Shown here: positions 1 through 4,901 of the stretch, in pieces
Layout: each line of letters starts with the position of its first letter
How positions within the stretch are numbered: the stretch's first letter is position 1
Source: Deltaproteobacteria bacterium
GTDB taxonomy: Bacteria; Desulfobacterota; Desulfobulbia; Desulfobulbales; UBA5123
Direction: 5' to 3'
NCBI GenBank assembly: GCA_021788685.1
Contig: JAJYKH010000120.1
Coordinates: forward strand, 1 to 7,656
DNA length: 7,656 bases
Made by a program: the position numbers and the translations under genes
The notes under the pieces: model-generated
The model's database searches: none
What the model was told of the DNA's origin: nothing
What the model saw: the letters and a program-made list of their open reading frames with translations, nothing else

Positions 1-471
1 GGCGATGAGCAGGTAGAAGAAGGCCGGCAGGACGTTGAAGGAGATCTCGCTCACCGCCCCGATGAACCCCTGGATGGAGCGGTCCAGCCGGGTCATGATC
101 GCCCCCACCCCCTCCTCCCGGTGCAGGCCGAGGGGAATCCGGTGCAGGCGGGTGACCGTTGCTTCGAGCAGCTCGGCATGGATCTTGAGGCGGGTCCGCC
201 AGCTCAGCCAGTTGGAGAGGCCGCTGGCCGCCTCCCGGAGGAAACTGAGGCCGGCCAGCGCTCCCACCCCGAGCAGCACCGGGGCAAGCGCCTTGCTGCC
301 CAGCCGGTCGAAGATGTATTTCATGGCGAGCGGCATCATGGCGCTGATGGCGGCGGTCAGGATGGTGAACGCCAGGATCACCGCCACCGCGCGGCGGTGC
401 GGGCCGACAAAGGCGAGGGCCCGGCGCAGGCGGGACCAGTGGAGCAGCTCTTTCAGGTGGTGACCGTTCAT
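1..471 (-). CDS. ABC exporter, N-terminal part of transmembrane domain (partial)
   Basis: The first 157 residues of an ABC-type exporter are visible; the rest lies beyond the left edge. The ATG at 471 follows a GGAGG at 476-480 with good spacing. The protein begins with a short cytoplasmic stretch rich in His and Arg. A likely membrane helix spans about residues 29-50 (including VILAFTILTAAISAMMPLAM), a second about 62-82, and a third begins near 142. Between helices 2 and 3 is a long amphipathic segment (about 90-140) like the intracellular loop of type I exporters. That order fits the ABC transmembrane type-1 domain of MsbA-like or lipid/drug exporters, in which an ATPase domain normally follows in the same chain. 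The ATPase part is not in the window, so the substrate cannot be named. The family is assigned from topology and residue pattern, not from a catalytic motif. Confidence 0.75.
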   Translation of the reverse strand, partial: MNGHHLKELLHWSRLRRALAFVGPHRRAVAVILAFTILTAAISAMMPLAMKYIFDRLGSKALAPVLLGVGALAGLSFLREAASGLSNWLSWRTRLKIHAELLEATVTRLHRIPLGLHREEGVGAIMTRLDRSIQGFIGAVSEISFNVLPAFFYLLIA

Positions 472-722
472 AAACCTCCGGGGAAGGGCTCCCGTTTGCC
501 AAAAGGCATGGGTTTGTCAGGCATTCAGGCTCACTCACTCCCCCGCGTATGGTTTGGTACCGGCAACCTTTATCGGCCCCGGAGGGGAATGCCCTTGTCT
601 CGCTGACAGCGAAGCCGTTGTCGCTTCGCTAATGGAATCGAAAGAAAAAAGCTCGGGTGTAATGACGATGATTGCGACAACGCCAAGACGAATGCCAGGA
701 GTTTGGAAAATCCGGAAAACGC
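472..722. other. Intergenic gap between HDOD gene and ABC exporter
   Basis: No convincing gene is seen in this 251-base gap. Apart from the exporter's ribosome binding site, it holds a short perfect inverted repeat (608-630) and the probable terminator at the end of the HDOD gene. No clear sigma-70 promoter for the exporter could be picked out. Confidence 0.5.
608..630. repeat. Short perfect inverted repeat
   Basis: AGCGAAGC (608-615) and GCTTCGCT (623-630) are perfectly complementary and separated by 7 bases. There is no T-run on either side, so it does not look like an intrinsic terminator. It may be an operator or a small RNA hairpin upstream of the exporter gene; the function is unknown. 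Confidence 0.4.
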
Positions 723-739
723 CTATTCGAGAAGGCGCT
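712..739 (-). terminator. Possible intrinsic terminator of the HDOD gene
   Basis: On the minus strand, bases 739-733 (AGCGCCT) pair with 724-718 (AGGCGTT) around an 8-base loop: seven pairs including one G-U. A short run of four T follows the stem core. The stem overlaps the stop codon of the HDOD gene. The T-run is short, so termination may be weak. Confidence 0.35.
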
Positions 740-1610
740 CCATGATCTCGGCCTTCAGCTCGCTCACTTCCGCCAGGCCGAGATCGAGCACGTCGAGGAA
801 GGGAGCGTGCAGCTGGCACCACTCCTCCACCCCCCACTCCCGCTCGATGATGCTGGCCGAAGCCCCAAGGGAGTAATCGCAGCTGTAGGCGATGTAATCG
901 GCAAGCTGGACCACGGCCACCAGCTTCGCCGGAAAGTCGTCATCGGCCTGGGGGGCGACGGCATGGTGGTGAAGGATCGCCTTGCAGATCTTGTCGGGGA
1001 CCGACCAGGACTTGGCCATCATGTGGCCGATGAGGCAATGATCGGTGCCGGCGAGCTTGTCCTCGGCGACGGGCATGCGCGACTTGTGGCTGAGCGCCAT
1101 GGTCACCAGCGGCTGGTACTGGGGGAGACGGCCCACCAGGAGGGGGATGCCGCTGTCGTGAAACAGGCCGGCCATGTAGGCCTGGTCCGTCGAGATCCCG
1201 TCGAGCGTGAGCGTGGCCCTCGCCGCCTTGGCGATGCCTTCCGCGGCCACGGCCGCCCGCATGGAGTGGTCCCAGAACAGCTTGTCCGATTCCTTGGCCC
1301 CGCCGAACGCATCGCGCAGGCAGGCCGTCAGCACCACCTTGAAAAAGTTGGCGAGCCCCATGAGGGTAAGGGCCTGGACGATGGACTCCACCTTCCGGGA
1401 AACGCCGAAAAATGGGGAATTGATGACGTTGAGGACCCGGGCGGAGAGGGCGGCATCCCGGCTGACCAGCTCCCCGATTTTCTTGAAATCGGGTTGCTCC
1501 TGCTTCATCTCCTTGCTGAGCTCGAGGACGATCGTCGGCTGGGAGGGAATCTTGACCTTGCGGACGATGTCCTTCGCCTGCTTCAGCTTTTCATCGGAAA
1601 GAGTCTGCAT
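723..1610 (-). CDS. HDOD domain signalling protein
   Basis: The 295-residue protein is an HDOD-family regulator, a relative of HD phosphohydrolases common in signalling-rich proteobacteria. The HDOD core runs from about residue 13 to 215. It starts with KIPSQPTIVLELSKEM, continues through LVSRDAALSARVLNVINSPFFG (written here with family positions about 49-69), and holds an HD pair at H151-D152 in GLFHDSGIPLL. H115, H191, H196 and H214-H216 are further histidines, so metal-binding residues may be partly kept, although most HDOD proteins are thought not to be enzymes. There is no receiver, GGDEF or EAL domain. I chose the ATG at 1610 because a GGAG lies 7 bases upstream. An in-frame reading from 1655 would add 15 residues that run into the repeat copy next door and is unlikely. 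It is the first gene downstream of repeat copy 1. The specific pathway is unknown. Confidence 0.85.
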   Translation of the reverse strand: MQTLSDEKLKQAKDIVRKVKIPSQPTIVLELSKEMKQEQPDFKKIGELVSRDAALSARVLNVINSPFFGVSRKVESIVQALTLMGLANFFKVVLTACLRDAFGGAKESDKLFWDHSMRAAVAAEGIAKAARATLTLDGISTDQAYMAGLFHDSGIPLLVGRLPQYQPLVTMALSHKSRMPVAEDKLAGTDHCLIGHMMAKSWSVPDKICKAILHHHAVAPQADDDFPAKLVAVVQLADYIAYSCDYSLGASASIIEREWGVEEWCQLHAPFLDVLDLGLAEVSELKAEIMERLLE

Positions 1611-1635
1611 GGCCCGGCTCCGTCGTTTTCCGGCA

Positions 1636-1796
1636 GCGTAAGCGATCACAGGCACCGAATCTGCTTTGTCAGCGGCCTGCTCGCGTACCCGAGTACAGCC
1701 TCACAGGCCGCTTTCGTGCATCTCCGGCACCTGTGATCGCTTACGAAAATGAGGCAGGAGCCGTCTCGGCGCTCCGATGCCCCTGTGATCGGTTAC
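1636..1796. repeat. Long nested-palindrome repeat, copy 1
   Basis: This roughly 161-bp intergenic element matches 4196-4356 without gaps and with 7 mismatches. It folds as nested stems. GTAAGCGATCACAGG (1638-1652) pairs perfectly with CCTGTGATCGCTTAC (1730-1744). Inside, AGCGGCCTG (1671-1679) pairs with CAGGCCGCT (1704-1712). At the tip, GTAC (1685-1688) faces GTAC (1693-1696) across a 4-base loop. A tail follows and ends with a second near-copy of the right arm, CCTGTGATCGGTTAC (1782-1796). No coding frame or transposase is seen in it. It lies 26 bases upstream of the HDOD start codon and downstream of the HU gene, so it may sit in the HDOD leader or promoter region. It resembles REP/MITE-type elements in structure; the function is unknown. 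Confidence 0.85.
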
Positions 1797-1959
1797 CCGG
1801 CAGCTGCTCAAATTGTCGGCCTTCCGGAAAAAAGCCGCTCAGCCGACGGTCCACACCTCTGGGGTGCTGCTCGTGCCCGGATGGCTCTGCAAGATCATCA
1901 ATGTCCGGACGTGAAAAGGAAACATACTCTCTGGCTGCTGAAAAGGCAAAGGAGTTTGA
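1797..1959. other. Non-coding stretch between repeat copy 1 and HU terminator
   Basis: No supported gene is seen here. GTCGGC (1815-1820) and GCCGAC (1842-1847) could close a hairpin whose loop contains the 8-base palindrome TTCCGGAA (1822-1829). A promoter for the HDOD gene may lie here or inside the repeat, but no good -35/-10 pair was found. Confidence 0.4.
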
Positions 1960-1964
1960 AAATG

Positions 1965-1996
1965 AAAAAGGGGGCAGAGCCCGAGCCCTGCCCCCT
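1965..1996 (-). terminator. Intrinsic terminator of the HU gene
   Basis: On the minus strand, AGGGGGCAG (1996-1988) pairs perfectly with CTGCCCCCT (1977-1969) around a 10-base loop. Five T follow at 1969-1965. It lies about 27 bases past the HU stop codon and is a textbook intrinsic terminator. Confidence 0.9.
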
Positions 1997-2022
1997 GGGA
2001 AACACCGTGAAGCGGGAACTCT

Positions 2023-2295
2023 CTATCTGACGGTCAGGGCGAGCGCCTTCCCGCACCGGAACTTGACCGTCCTTCTGGCGGGGATCTTGATGGCCTTGCC
2101 GGTCATGGGGTTGCGGCCGTTCCGTGCGGCGCGCTTGGCCACCGAAAAAGACCCGAAACCGACCAGGGTCACGCCGTCGCCCTTGGCGAGGGCGCCCCCG
2201 ACCGCCCGGGTGAAGCCGTTGAGAGCCTTTTCTGCTGCCGCCTTGCTCAGGTTGGCGGATTTGGCGATGGCGGCCACGAGATCGGACTTGTTCAT
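2023..2295 (-). CDS. HU/IHF-family DNA-binding protein
   Basis: The 90-residue protein has the full length of an HU-type nucleoid protein, which binds and bends DNA as a dimer. The N-terminal MNKSDLVAAIAKSANLSKAA forms the helical dimerisation part. The beta-arm region follows, with GFGSF at 46-50 and the family signature GRNPMTG at 60-66, including the proline that intercalates in DNA. The tail VKFRCGKALALTVR is typical apart from a cysteine at 81. The ATG at 2295 follows GGGAGGAG with good spacing; readings that start further upstream would extend into the leader. The gene stands alone as a transcription unit, with a strong promoter at 2391-2419 and an intrinsic terminator at 1965-1996. HU and IHF subunits are related; the sequence looks closer to HU, but I give no specific symbol. 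Confidence 0.95.
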   Translation of the reverse strand: MNKSDLVAAIAKSANLSKAAAEKALNGFTRAVGGALAKGDGVTLVGFGSFSVAKRAARNGRNPMTGKAIKIPARRTVKFRCGKALALTVR

Positions 2296-2373
2296 GCTTC
2301 TCCTCCCTTTGGATTGGAAAACCGGAAAACTCCCGCCTCCGGCGACCCACTTCCACCCATCGTTCCGGAGGCT

Positions 2374-2386
2374 ATTGACTGTCAAT
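2374..2386. promoter_or_regulatory. Palindrome at the predicted HU transcription start
   Basis: ATTGAC-T-GTCAAT is a perfect 6-base dyad around one central base. It sits about where transcription from the HU promoter would begin (around 2384), a position typical for a repressor site. The cognate regulator is unknown. Confidence 0.35.
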
Positions 2387-2390
2387 GGGG

Positions 2391-2419
2391 ATTACAATTG
2401 CTCTTCTTCCATTTGTCAA
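2391..2419 (-). promoter_or_regulatory. Sigma-70 promoter of the HU gene
   Basis: On the minus strand a perfect -35 box TTGACA (2419-2414) is separated by 17 bases from a -10 box TGTAAT (2396-2391, five of six matches to consensus). An A/T-rich block lies just upstream (about 2421-2467) and could act as an UP element. This is one of the two best promoters in the window and predicts a leader of about 90 bases before the HU start codon. Confidence 0.8.
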
Positions 2420-2461
2420 GAAAAATTGCCGATATCGTTTTAAAAAAACGGCCACAGCAAT

Positions 2462-2494
2462 AAAAAATCCGAAAATGTCCGGGGAGGAATCGGA
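2462..2494 (-). terminator. Possible terminator of the amrA-pilZ unit
   Basis: On the minus strand TCCGA (2494-2490) pairs with TCGGA (2472-2468) around a 17-base loop, followed by six T (2467-2462). The stem is short but the T-run is good. It lies about 28 bases past the PilZ stop codon and upstream of the HU promoter, where a terminator is expected. Confidence 0.45.
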
Positions 2495-2521
2495 GAAGCC
2501 TGCTCGTGATGAGGGGCGGAA

Positions 2522-2953
2522 TTAGGGAGAAGGTTTCCGTGCTTGCTCGATGTGGGCGATGATGGCCCAGATGGCCTCGGTGGAGAGGGAGGGGAAGCGG
2601 ATTCCCAGGCCGAGCGGCTCCGCCCCCGATTTTTTCTGCCAGCACACGCTGCCGTGCACCTTGATGCGCATGGACGGCTCGGGGAAAACGAGGGCCAGAT
2701 CCACCTCCGCCCCGATGGCGACCGGCAGCGAGGTCCGGACGAAAACGCCTCCCAGGCTGAGATTGGTGGCGGTCACCGTGTGCGTCCTGCCGCCTGCCGT
2801 GAGAGAGGCCGGCAGGTTCTGGCTGGACCGGAAGAACCGCCGCTGCAGGTCGTGCTCGACCAGGGATCGCTGCTGCTCGGCTTCGGCGGGGGCGTCGGCT
2901 TGAAAGAGCTCCAGGAGGGCGTTGATTTCTTCGTCGGAGAGGACGCGGCTCAT
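2522..2953 (-). CDS. PilZ domain protein with FliM-like N-terminal peptide
   Basis: The 143-residue protein has a PilZ domain, the common receptor for the second messenger cyclic di-GMP. The two binding motifs are present: RxxxR at R38-R42 (RRFFR) and the N/DxSxxG motif at N64-G69 (NLSLGG). The domain extends to about residue 135, ending in a helix. Residues 1-16 (MSRVLSDEEINALLEL) are separate and closely resemble the LSQxEIDALL segment at the N-terminus of the flagellar switch protein FliM, which binds phosphorylated CheY. A linker rich in Ala, Glu and Gln (18-32) joins the two parts. This suggests a protein that could connect cyclic di-GMP to a CheY-like response regulator; that role is inference. 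The ATG at 2953 has an AGGGTGAT upstream. The gene follows amrA by 74 bases on the same strand and is probably co-transcribed with it. Confidence 0.88.
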   Translation of the reverse strand: MSRVLSDEEINALLELFQADAPAEAEQQRSLVEHDLQRRFFRSSQNLPASLTAGGRTHTVTATNLSLGGVFVRTSLPVAIGAEVDLALVFPEPSMRIKVHGSVCWQKKSGAEPLGLGIRFPSLSTEAIWAIIAHIEQARKPSP

Positions 2954-3028
2954 GGGGGATCACCCTGTCTGGATTGTTCCGGGCTGGTAAGCCGAAGCAG
3001 GCCTTCGCGGAGAACATCCCCAGGGAAG

Positions 3029-3634
3029 TCAATCACCGCCTTCTTCCTCCGAGAACGCCTGCACCTGATAGGTCATGACCTCCAGCCCCGGGTAGCGCCA
3101 GGTATCGGGCGGCAGCCCGGCTTTCCGGCAGAGATGCGCCAGGAAGGAATCCGCCTGCGGCAGCTGCTCCCAGACCTGGGGCAGGAAAGTGGCGCCCGCC
3201 AGCCCCTTGCGGATGATCACCCCGTCCACGTGGGGGCGCAGCTTGGCGATGAGGTCGGCCCCATCGGCAAAGGCCAGCGGCTGGGGGGGGGTGAGCACGC
3301 TCACCTCGATCCGGACCCGCCCCAGCTCCCCGGCCCCAAGGGGCAGGAACCGGTGGTCCTGGAAGGCGGCGTTCACGGCATTGCGCCTCACGCCCTCGGC
3401 CAGGGGGGCGTCGCCGACCAGGCTCCCGATGCAGCCGCGCAGCTCCCCGCCGCTCTTGAGGCAGACGAAGGTGCCGCGGTTTTCCCGCAGAAGCTCCTCC
3501 TGGAGCGCGCTGGTCAAGGCCTCCTGTTCCGCCCCCGGCGGGGTGGCGCCGAGGCGGGCTTCCAGAGTCCGGCGGGCGAGCCTGACCAGAACCTGTCCTT
3601 GCTCGCGGGTGAGCTGCACCATGCTGTCCGCCAT
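3029..3634 (-). CDS. amrA: AMMECR1-family protein (AmmeMemoRadiSam system protein A)
   Basis: The 201-residue protein covers a whole AMMECR1 domain. The hallmark LRGCIGSL is at residues 65-72, with the invariant cysteine at C68. Upstream of it is GTFVCLKSGGE, and downstream are RNAVNAAFQDHRF (85-97) and the strand RIEVSVLTPP (108-117). The biochemical function of this conserved family is not firmly established. In many bacteria and archaea it is encoded beside a Memo-like protein and a radical SAM protein, giving the system name; neither partner is present in this window. The ATG at 3634 has GGAG five bases upstream and is preferred over the ATG at 3622. It heads a probable two-gene unit with the PilZ gene and is divergent from the cytochrome gene across a gap of about 200 bases. 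Confidence 0.9.
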   Translation of the reverse strand: MADSMVQLTREQGQVLVRLARRTLEARLGATPPGAEQEALTSALQEELLRENRGTFVCLKSGGELRGCIGSLVGDAPLAEGVRRNAVNAAFQDHRFLPLGAGELGRVRIEVSVLTPPQPLAFADGADLIAKLRPHVDGVIIRKGLAGATFLPQVWEQLPQADSFLAHLCRKAGLPPDTWRYPGLEVMTYQVQAFSEEEGGD

Positions 3635-3746
3635 CGCTGCTCCGATTAAGGCCGACGATCCGGCCTGATAGGCCTCGCAAAAAGGCGCCGAGGGTGAACG
3701 ATCGTGAAAGTTGGTTTTTCCGCCGTATCCGCCGCAAAGCCCGGAG

Positions 3747-3771
3747 AATGATGCGAGATCATTCCGATCTC
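3747..3771. promoter_or_regulatory. Overlapping dyads between amrA and the cytochrome gene
   Basis: Two overlapping inverted repeats lie in the divergent gap: AATGAT-N5-ATCATT (3747-3763) and GAGATC-N5-GATCTC (3755-3771). Both have 6-base arms and 5-base spacers. They sit at the predicted start of amrA transcription and upstream of the cytochrome gene, so a regulator bound here could control both. The cognate regulator is unknown. Confidence 0.45.
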
Positions 3772-3775
3772 ATTC

Positions 3776-3804
3776 ATTATAAATCCCGGTGGATTTTTTT
3801 TCAT
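3776..3804 (-). promoter_or_regulatory. Probable amrA promoter
   Basis: On the minus strand a perfect -10 box TATAAT (3781-3776) has, 17 bases upstream, ATGAAA (3804-3799), which matches the -35 consensus at four of six positions. The start point would be near 3769, inside the GAGATC dyad, leaving a leader of about 135 bases before amrA. No equally good promoter for the cytochrome gene was found on the plus strand. Confidence 0.45.
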
Positions 3805-3833
3805 GGTAAGATGGCGCGGAAATGGAGCCGCCG

Positions 3834-4187
3834 ATGAAAGGAATTTCCACCTTCACCCTCCTTGTCCTGCTGCTCGGGTCCCCCCGGTTCACCTGGGCGG
3901 CCGATTCCGACCGCGGCCAAACCCTGTTCGGCGACCCCGCCCTGGGCGGCTCCACCTGGGGGAAAAGCTGCCGGACCTGTCACGAGAATGGTGAAGGGCT
4001 GCGCAAAGGGTTTTCCGGGCAGGAGCGGTTCACCATCATGGGCTTGCACCAGAAGGGTCTCCCGGAAGCGATCGATTTTTGCATCCAGGTGACCATGCGC
4101 GGGGAAGGGCTGGAGCCGGGCAGCCGGGACCAGGCCGACCTGATGGCTTACCTGCGGAGCCTCGATGGAAAAGCATCTGGGAAATGA
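3834..4187 (+). CDS. Periplasmic monoheme class I cytochrome c
   Basis: The 117-residue precursor carries one covalent heme site, CRTCH at residues 46-50 (CxxCH), and should act as a small electron carrier outside the cytoplasmic membrane. Residues 1-22 form a Sec signal peptide with a hydrophobic core (TLLVLLLG) and likely cleavage after TWA. After the heme site the chain ends with a class I-like helix, DLMAYLRSL. The likely distal heme ligand is M88 in VTMRGEGLEPGS, with M69 as the alternative. An extra cysteine at C83 is not part of a heme motif. The ATG at 3834 has GGAG six bases upstream; the in-frame ATG at 3822 overlaps that site and lengthens the signal peptide needlessly. The partner redox proteins are not encoded here. 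Repeat copy 2 begins 8 bases past the stop codon. Confidence 0.88.
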   Translation: MKGISTFTLLVLLLGSPRFTWAADSDRGQTLFGDPALGGSTWGKSCRTCHENGEGLRKGFSGQERFTIMGLHQKGLPEAIDFCIQVTMRGEGLEPGSRDQADLMAYLRSLDGKASGK

Positions 4188-4195
4188 CTGCCCTG

Positions 4196-4356
4196 GCGTA
4201 AGCGCTCACAGGCACCGAATCTGCTTTGTCAGCGGCCTGTTCGCGTACCCGAGTACAGCCTCACAGGCCGCTTTCGCGCATCTCCGGCACCTGTGATCGC
4301 TTACGAAAATGAGGCAGAAGCCGTCTCGACGCTCCCATGCCCCTATGATCGGTTAC
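4196..4356. repeat. Long nested-palindrome repeat, copy 2
   Basis: This is the second full copy of the element at 1636-1796, in the same orientation and exactly 2560 bases away, with 154 of 161 positions identical and no gaps. The outer arms are 4198-4212 and 4290-4304 (one mismatch, C at 4205), the inner arms 4231-4239 and 4264-4272 (perfect), and the tip hairpin GTAC/GTAC is kept. The tail ends with the degenerate third arm CCTATGATCGGTTAC (4342-4356). It lies between two convergent genes, just past the cytochrome stop and before the terminator of the selenoprotein gene. It could serve as a transcription end for the cytochrome message, but it has no T-run. Confidence 0.85.
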
Positions 4357-4374
4357 CCTGGCAGCTTTGGGGGC

Positions 4375-4404
4375 AAAAAAAAGCCCCCGGATCGCCGGGG
4401 GCTT
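4375..4404 (-). terminator. Strong intrinsic terminator of the HesB-like gene
   Basis: On the minus strand AAGCCCCCGG (4404-4395) pairs perfectly with CCGGGGGCTT (4390-4381) around a 4-base loop (CGAT), followed by eight T in all (4382-4375, the first two also in the stem). It lies 21 bases past the stop codon of the HesB-like gene. A third GGGGGC (4369-4374, plus strand) beyond the A-run could compete for pairing. Confidence 0.92.
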
Positions 4405-4425
4405 GAAGTCGGTCTCGATGCCTTC

Positions 4426-4767
4426 CTAGCAGCCGCAGGAGCCGCCCGAGCCGCAGGAGCTCCCGCAGGAGCCGCCGCTGCCGCTCAGCGGCACCGGCGA
4501 GGAGATGGAGAACCCGGAGCGCGGCCCGGCATCGATGAAGTCGATCCGGATCTCGCGGCAGTTGGTGATGAGGCCCTTGTCCACCAGGAACTTCAGGCCG
4601 TCCACATCGTAGGTTTCGTCGCTGTCTTTTGGCTCATCCAGAGCCAGGCCCAGGGAGGGCCCGGCTCAGCCGCCCTGCATCACGGCGACGCGGATGGGGG
4701 AGTCGATATTATGCTGCGCCAGGTATTCCTTGAGATTTTTCTGTGCAAGCTCGGTTACTTCCAGCAC
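4426..4767 (-). CDS. HesB/IscA-like selenoprotein (in-frame UGA read as selenocysteine)
   Basis: Read through the TGA at 4668-4666, the gene encodes 113 residues with selenocysteine (U) at position 34. The N-terminal half has LEVTELAQKNLKEYLAQHN and then VAVMQGG-U-AGPSLGLALDEP, matching the A-type Fe-S carrier pattern GG-C-x-G followed by LxLDEP; U replaces the first conserved cysteine. The second half continues in the same frame (YDVDGLKFLVDKGLI, IRIDFIDAGPRSGFSIS), so the TGA is not the natural end. The C-terminus is SGSGGSCGSSCGSGGSCGC, with cysteines at 101, 105, 111 and 113 where IscA proteins have a CGC motif. The likely role is Fe-S or metal binding or redox chemistry. The start is GTG at 4767, with AGGAGG seven bases upstream. 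It has its own promoter (4864-4892) and terminator (4375-4404). HesB-like selenoproteins are a described family in Geobacter-type bacteria. A pseudogene is the alternative, but no other defect is seen. Confidence 0.88.
4630..4668 (-). promoter_or_regulatory. Candidate bacterial SECIS element
   Basis: Two mutually exclusive hairpins follow the UGA. The larger (4667-4641) has 11 pairs, GAGCCGGGCCC with GGGCCTGGCTC, one of them G-U, and a UCCCU loop only 9 bases past the UGA. The smaller (4646-4630) is TGGCTC-TGGAT-GAGCCA: six perfect pairs and a UGGAU loop 25 bases past the UGA. The smaller one better fits what is known of bacterial SECIS elements (loop some 16-37 bases past the UGA, with a G among its first two bases). 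Which one SelB would bind is inference. Confidence 0.65.
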
Positions 4768-4771
4768 GCGC

Positions 4772-4780
4772 TCACCTCCT
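4772..4780 (-). promoter_or_regulatory. Ribosome binding site that fixes the GTG start
   Basis: AGGAGGTGA on the minus strand is a full match to the anti-Shine-Dalgarno sequence. The AGGAGG part ends seven bases before the GTG at 4767. No ATG lies at a usable distance, so this site decides the start of the HesB-like gene. Confidence 0.85.
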
Positions 4781-4863
4781 GTCTTGAATGAAAGGATGTA
4801 TTTCCAGGCAGAATGAACTGCGGAAATAGCGATTGTCGTCTCCGGTTACAGTAATAAATTTTA

Positions 4864-4892
4864 ATTTTAAAAGCCACGAAAATATAAGTCAA
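4864..4892 (-). promoter_or_regulatory. Sigma-70 promoter of the HesB-like gene
   Basis: On the minus strand TTGACT (4892-4887, five of six) and TAAAAT (4869-4864, five of six) are separated by 17 bases. Transcription would start near 4857, giving a leader of about 90 bases. Confidence 0.7.
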
Positions 4893-4901
4893 TCGCAATG
4901 A

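Noticed and set aside
1611..1655. Upstream in-frame start for the HDOD protein
   Set aside because: The extra 15 residues would be encoded partly by the repeat and lack a suitable ribosome binding site, whereas the ATG at 1610 has GGAG at good distance.
672..1736. 354-residue open frame on the plus strand opposite the HDOD gene
   Set aside because: The minus strand encodes a well-conserved HDOD protein; the plus product is low-complexity shadow coding and runs into the repeat.
1636..1796. Repeat copies as a CRISPR array, tRNA or cyclic di-GMP riboswitch
   Set aside because: There are no regular short repeats with spacers, no tRNA cloverleaf, and none of the conserved GEMM riboswitch core sequence that I could recognise.
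2543..3649. 368-residue open frame on the plus strand opposite pilZ and amrA
   Set aside because: It spans two real genes and their spacer in antisense and shows no family motif.
4369..4404. The G/C hairpin past the HesB-like gene as a two-way terminator also serving the cytochrome gene
   Set aside because: On the plus strand the stem is followed by GAAGTC rather than a T-run, so only minus-strand termination is supported.
4666..4668. The TGA as an inactivating nonsense mutation (pseudogene)
   Set aside because: It falls exactly at a conserved cysteine position of a family known to have selenoprotein members, the frame is intact on both sides, and the expression signals are strong. It remains the main alternative.
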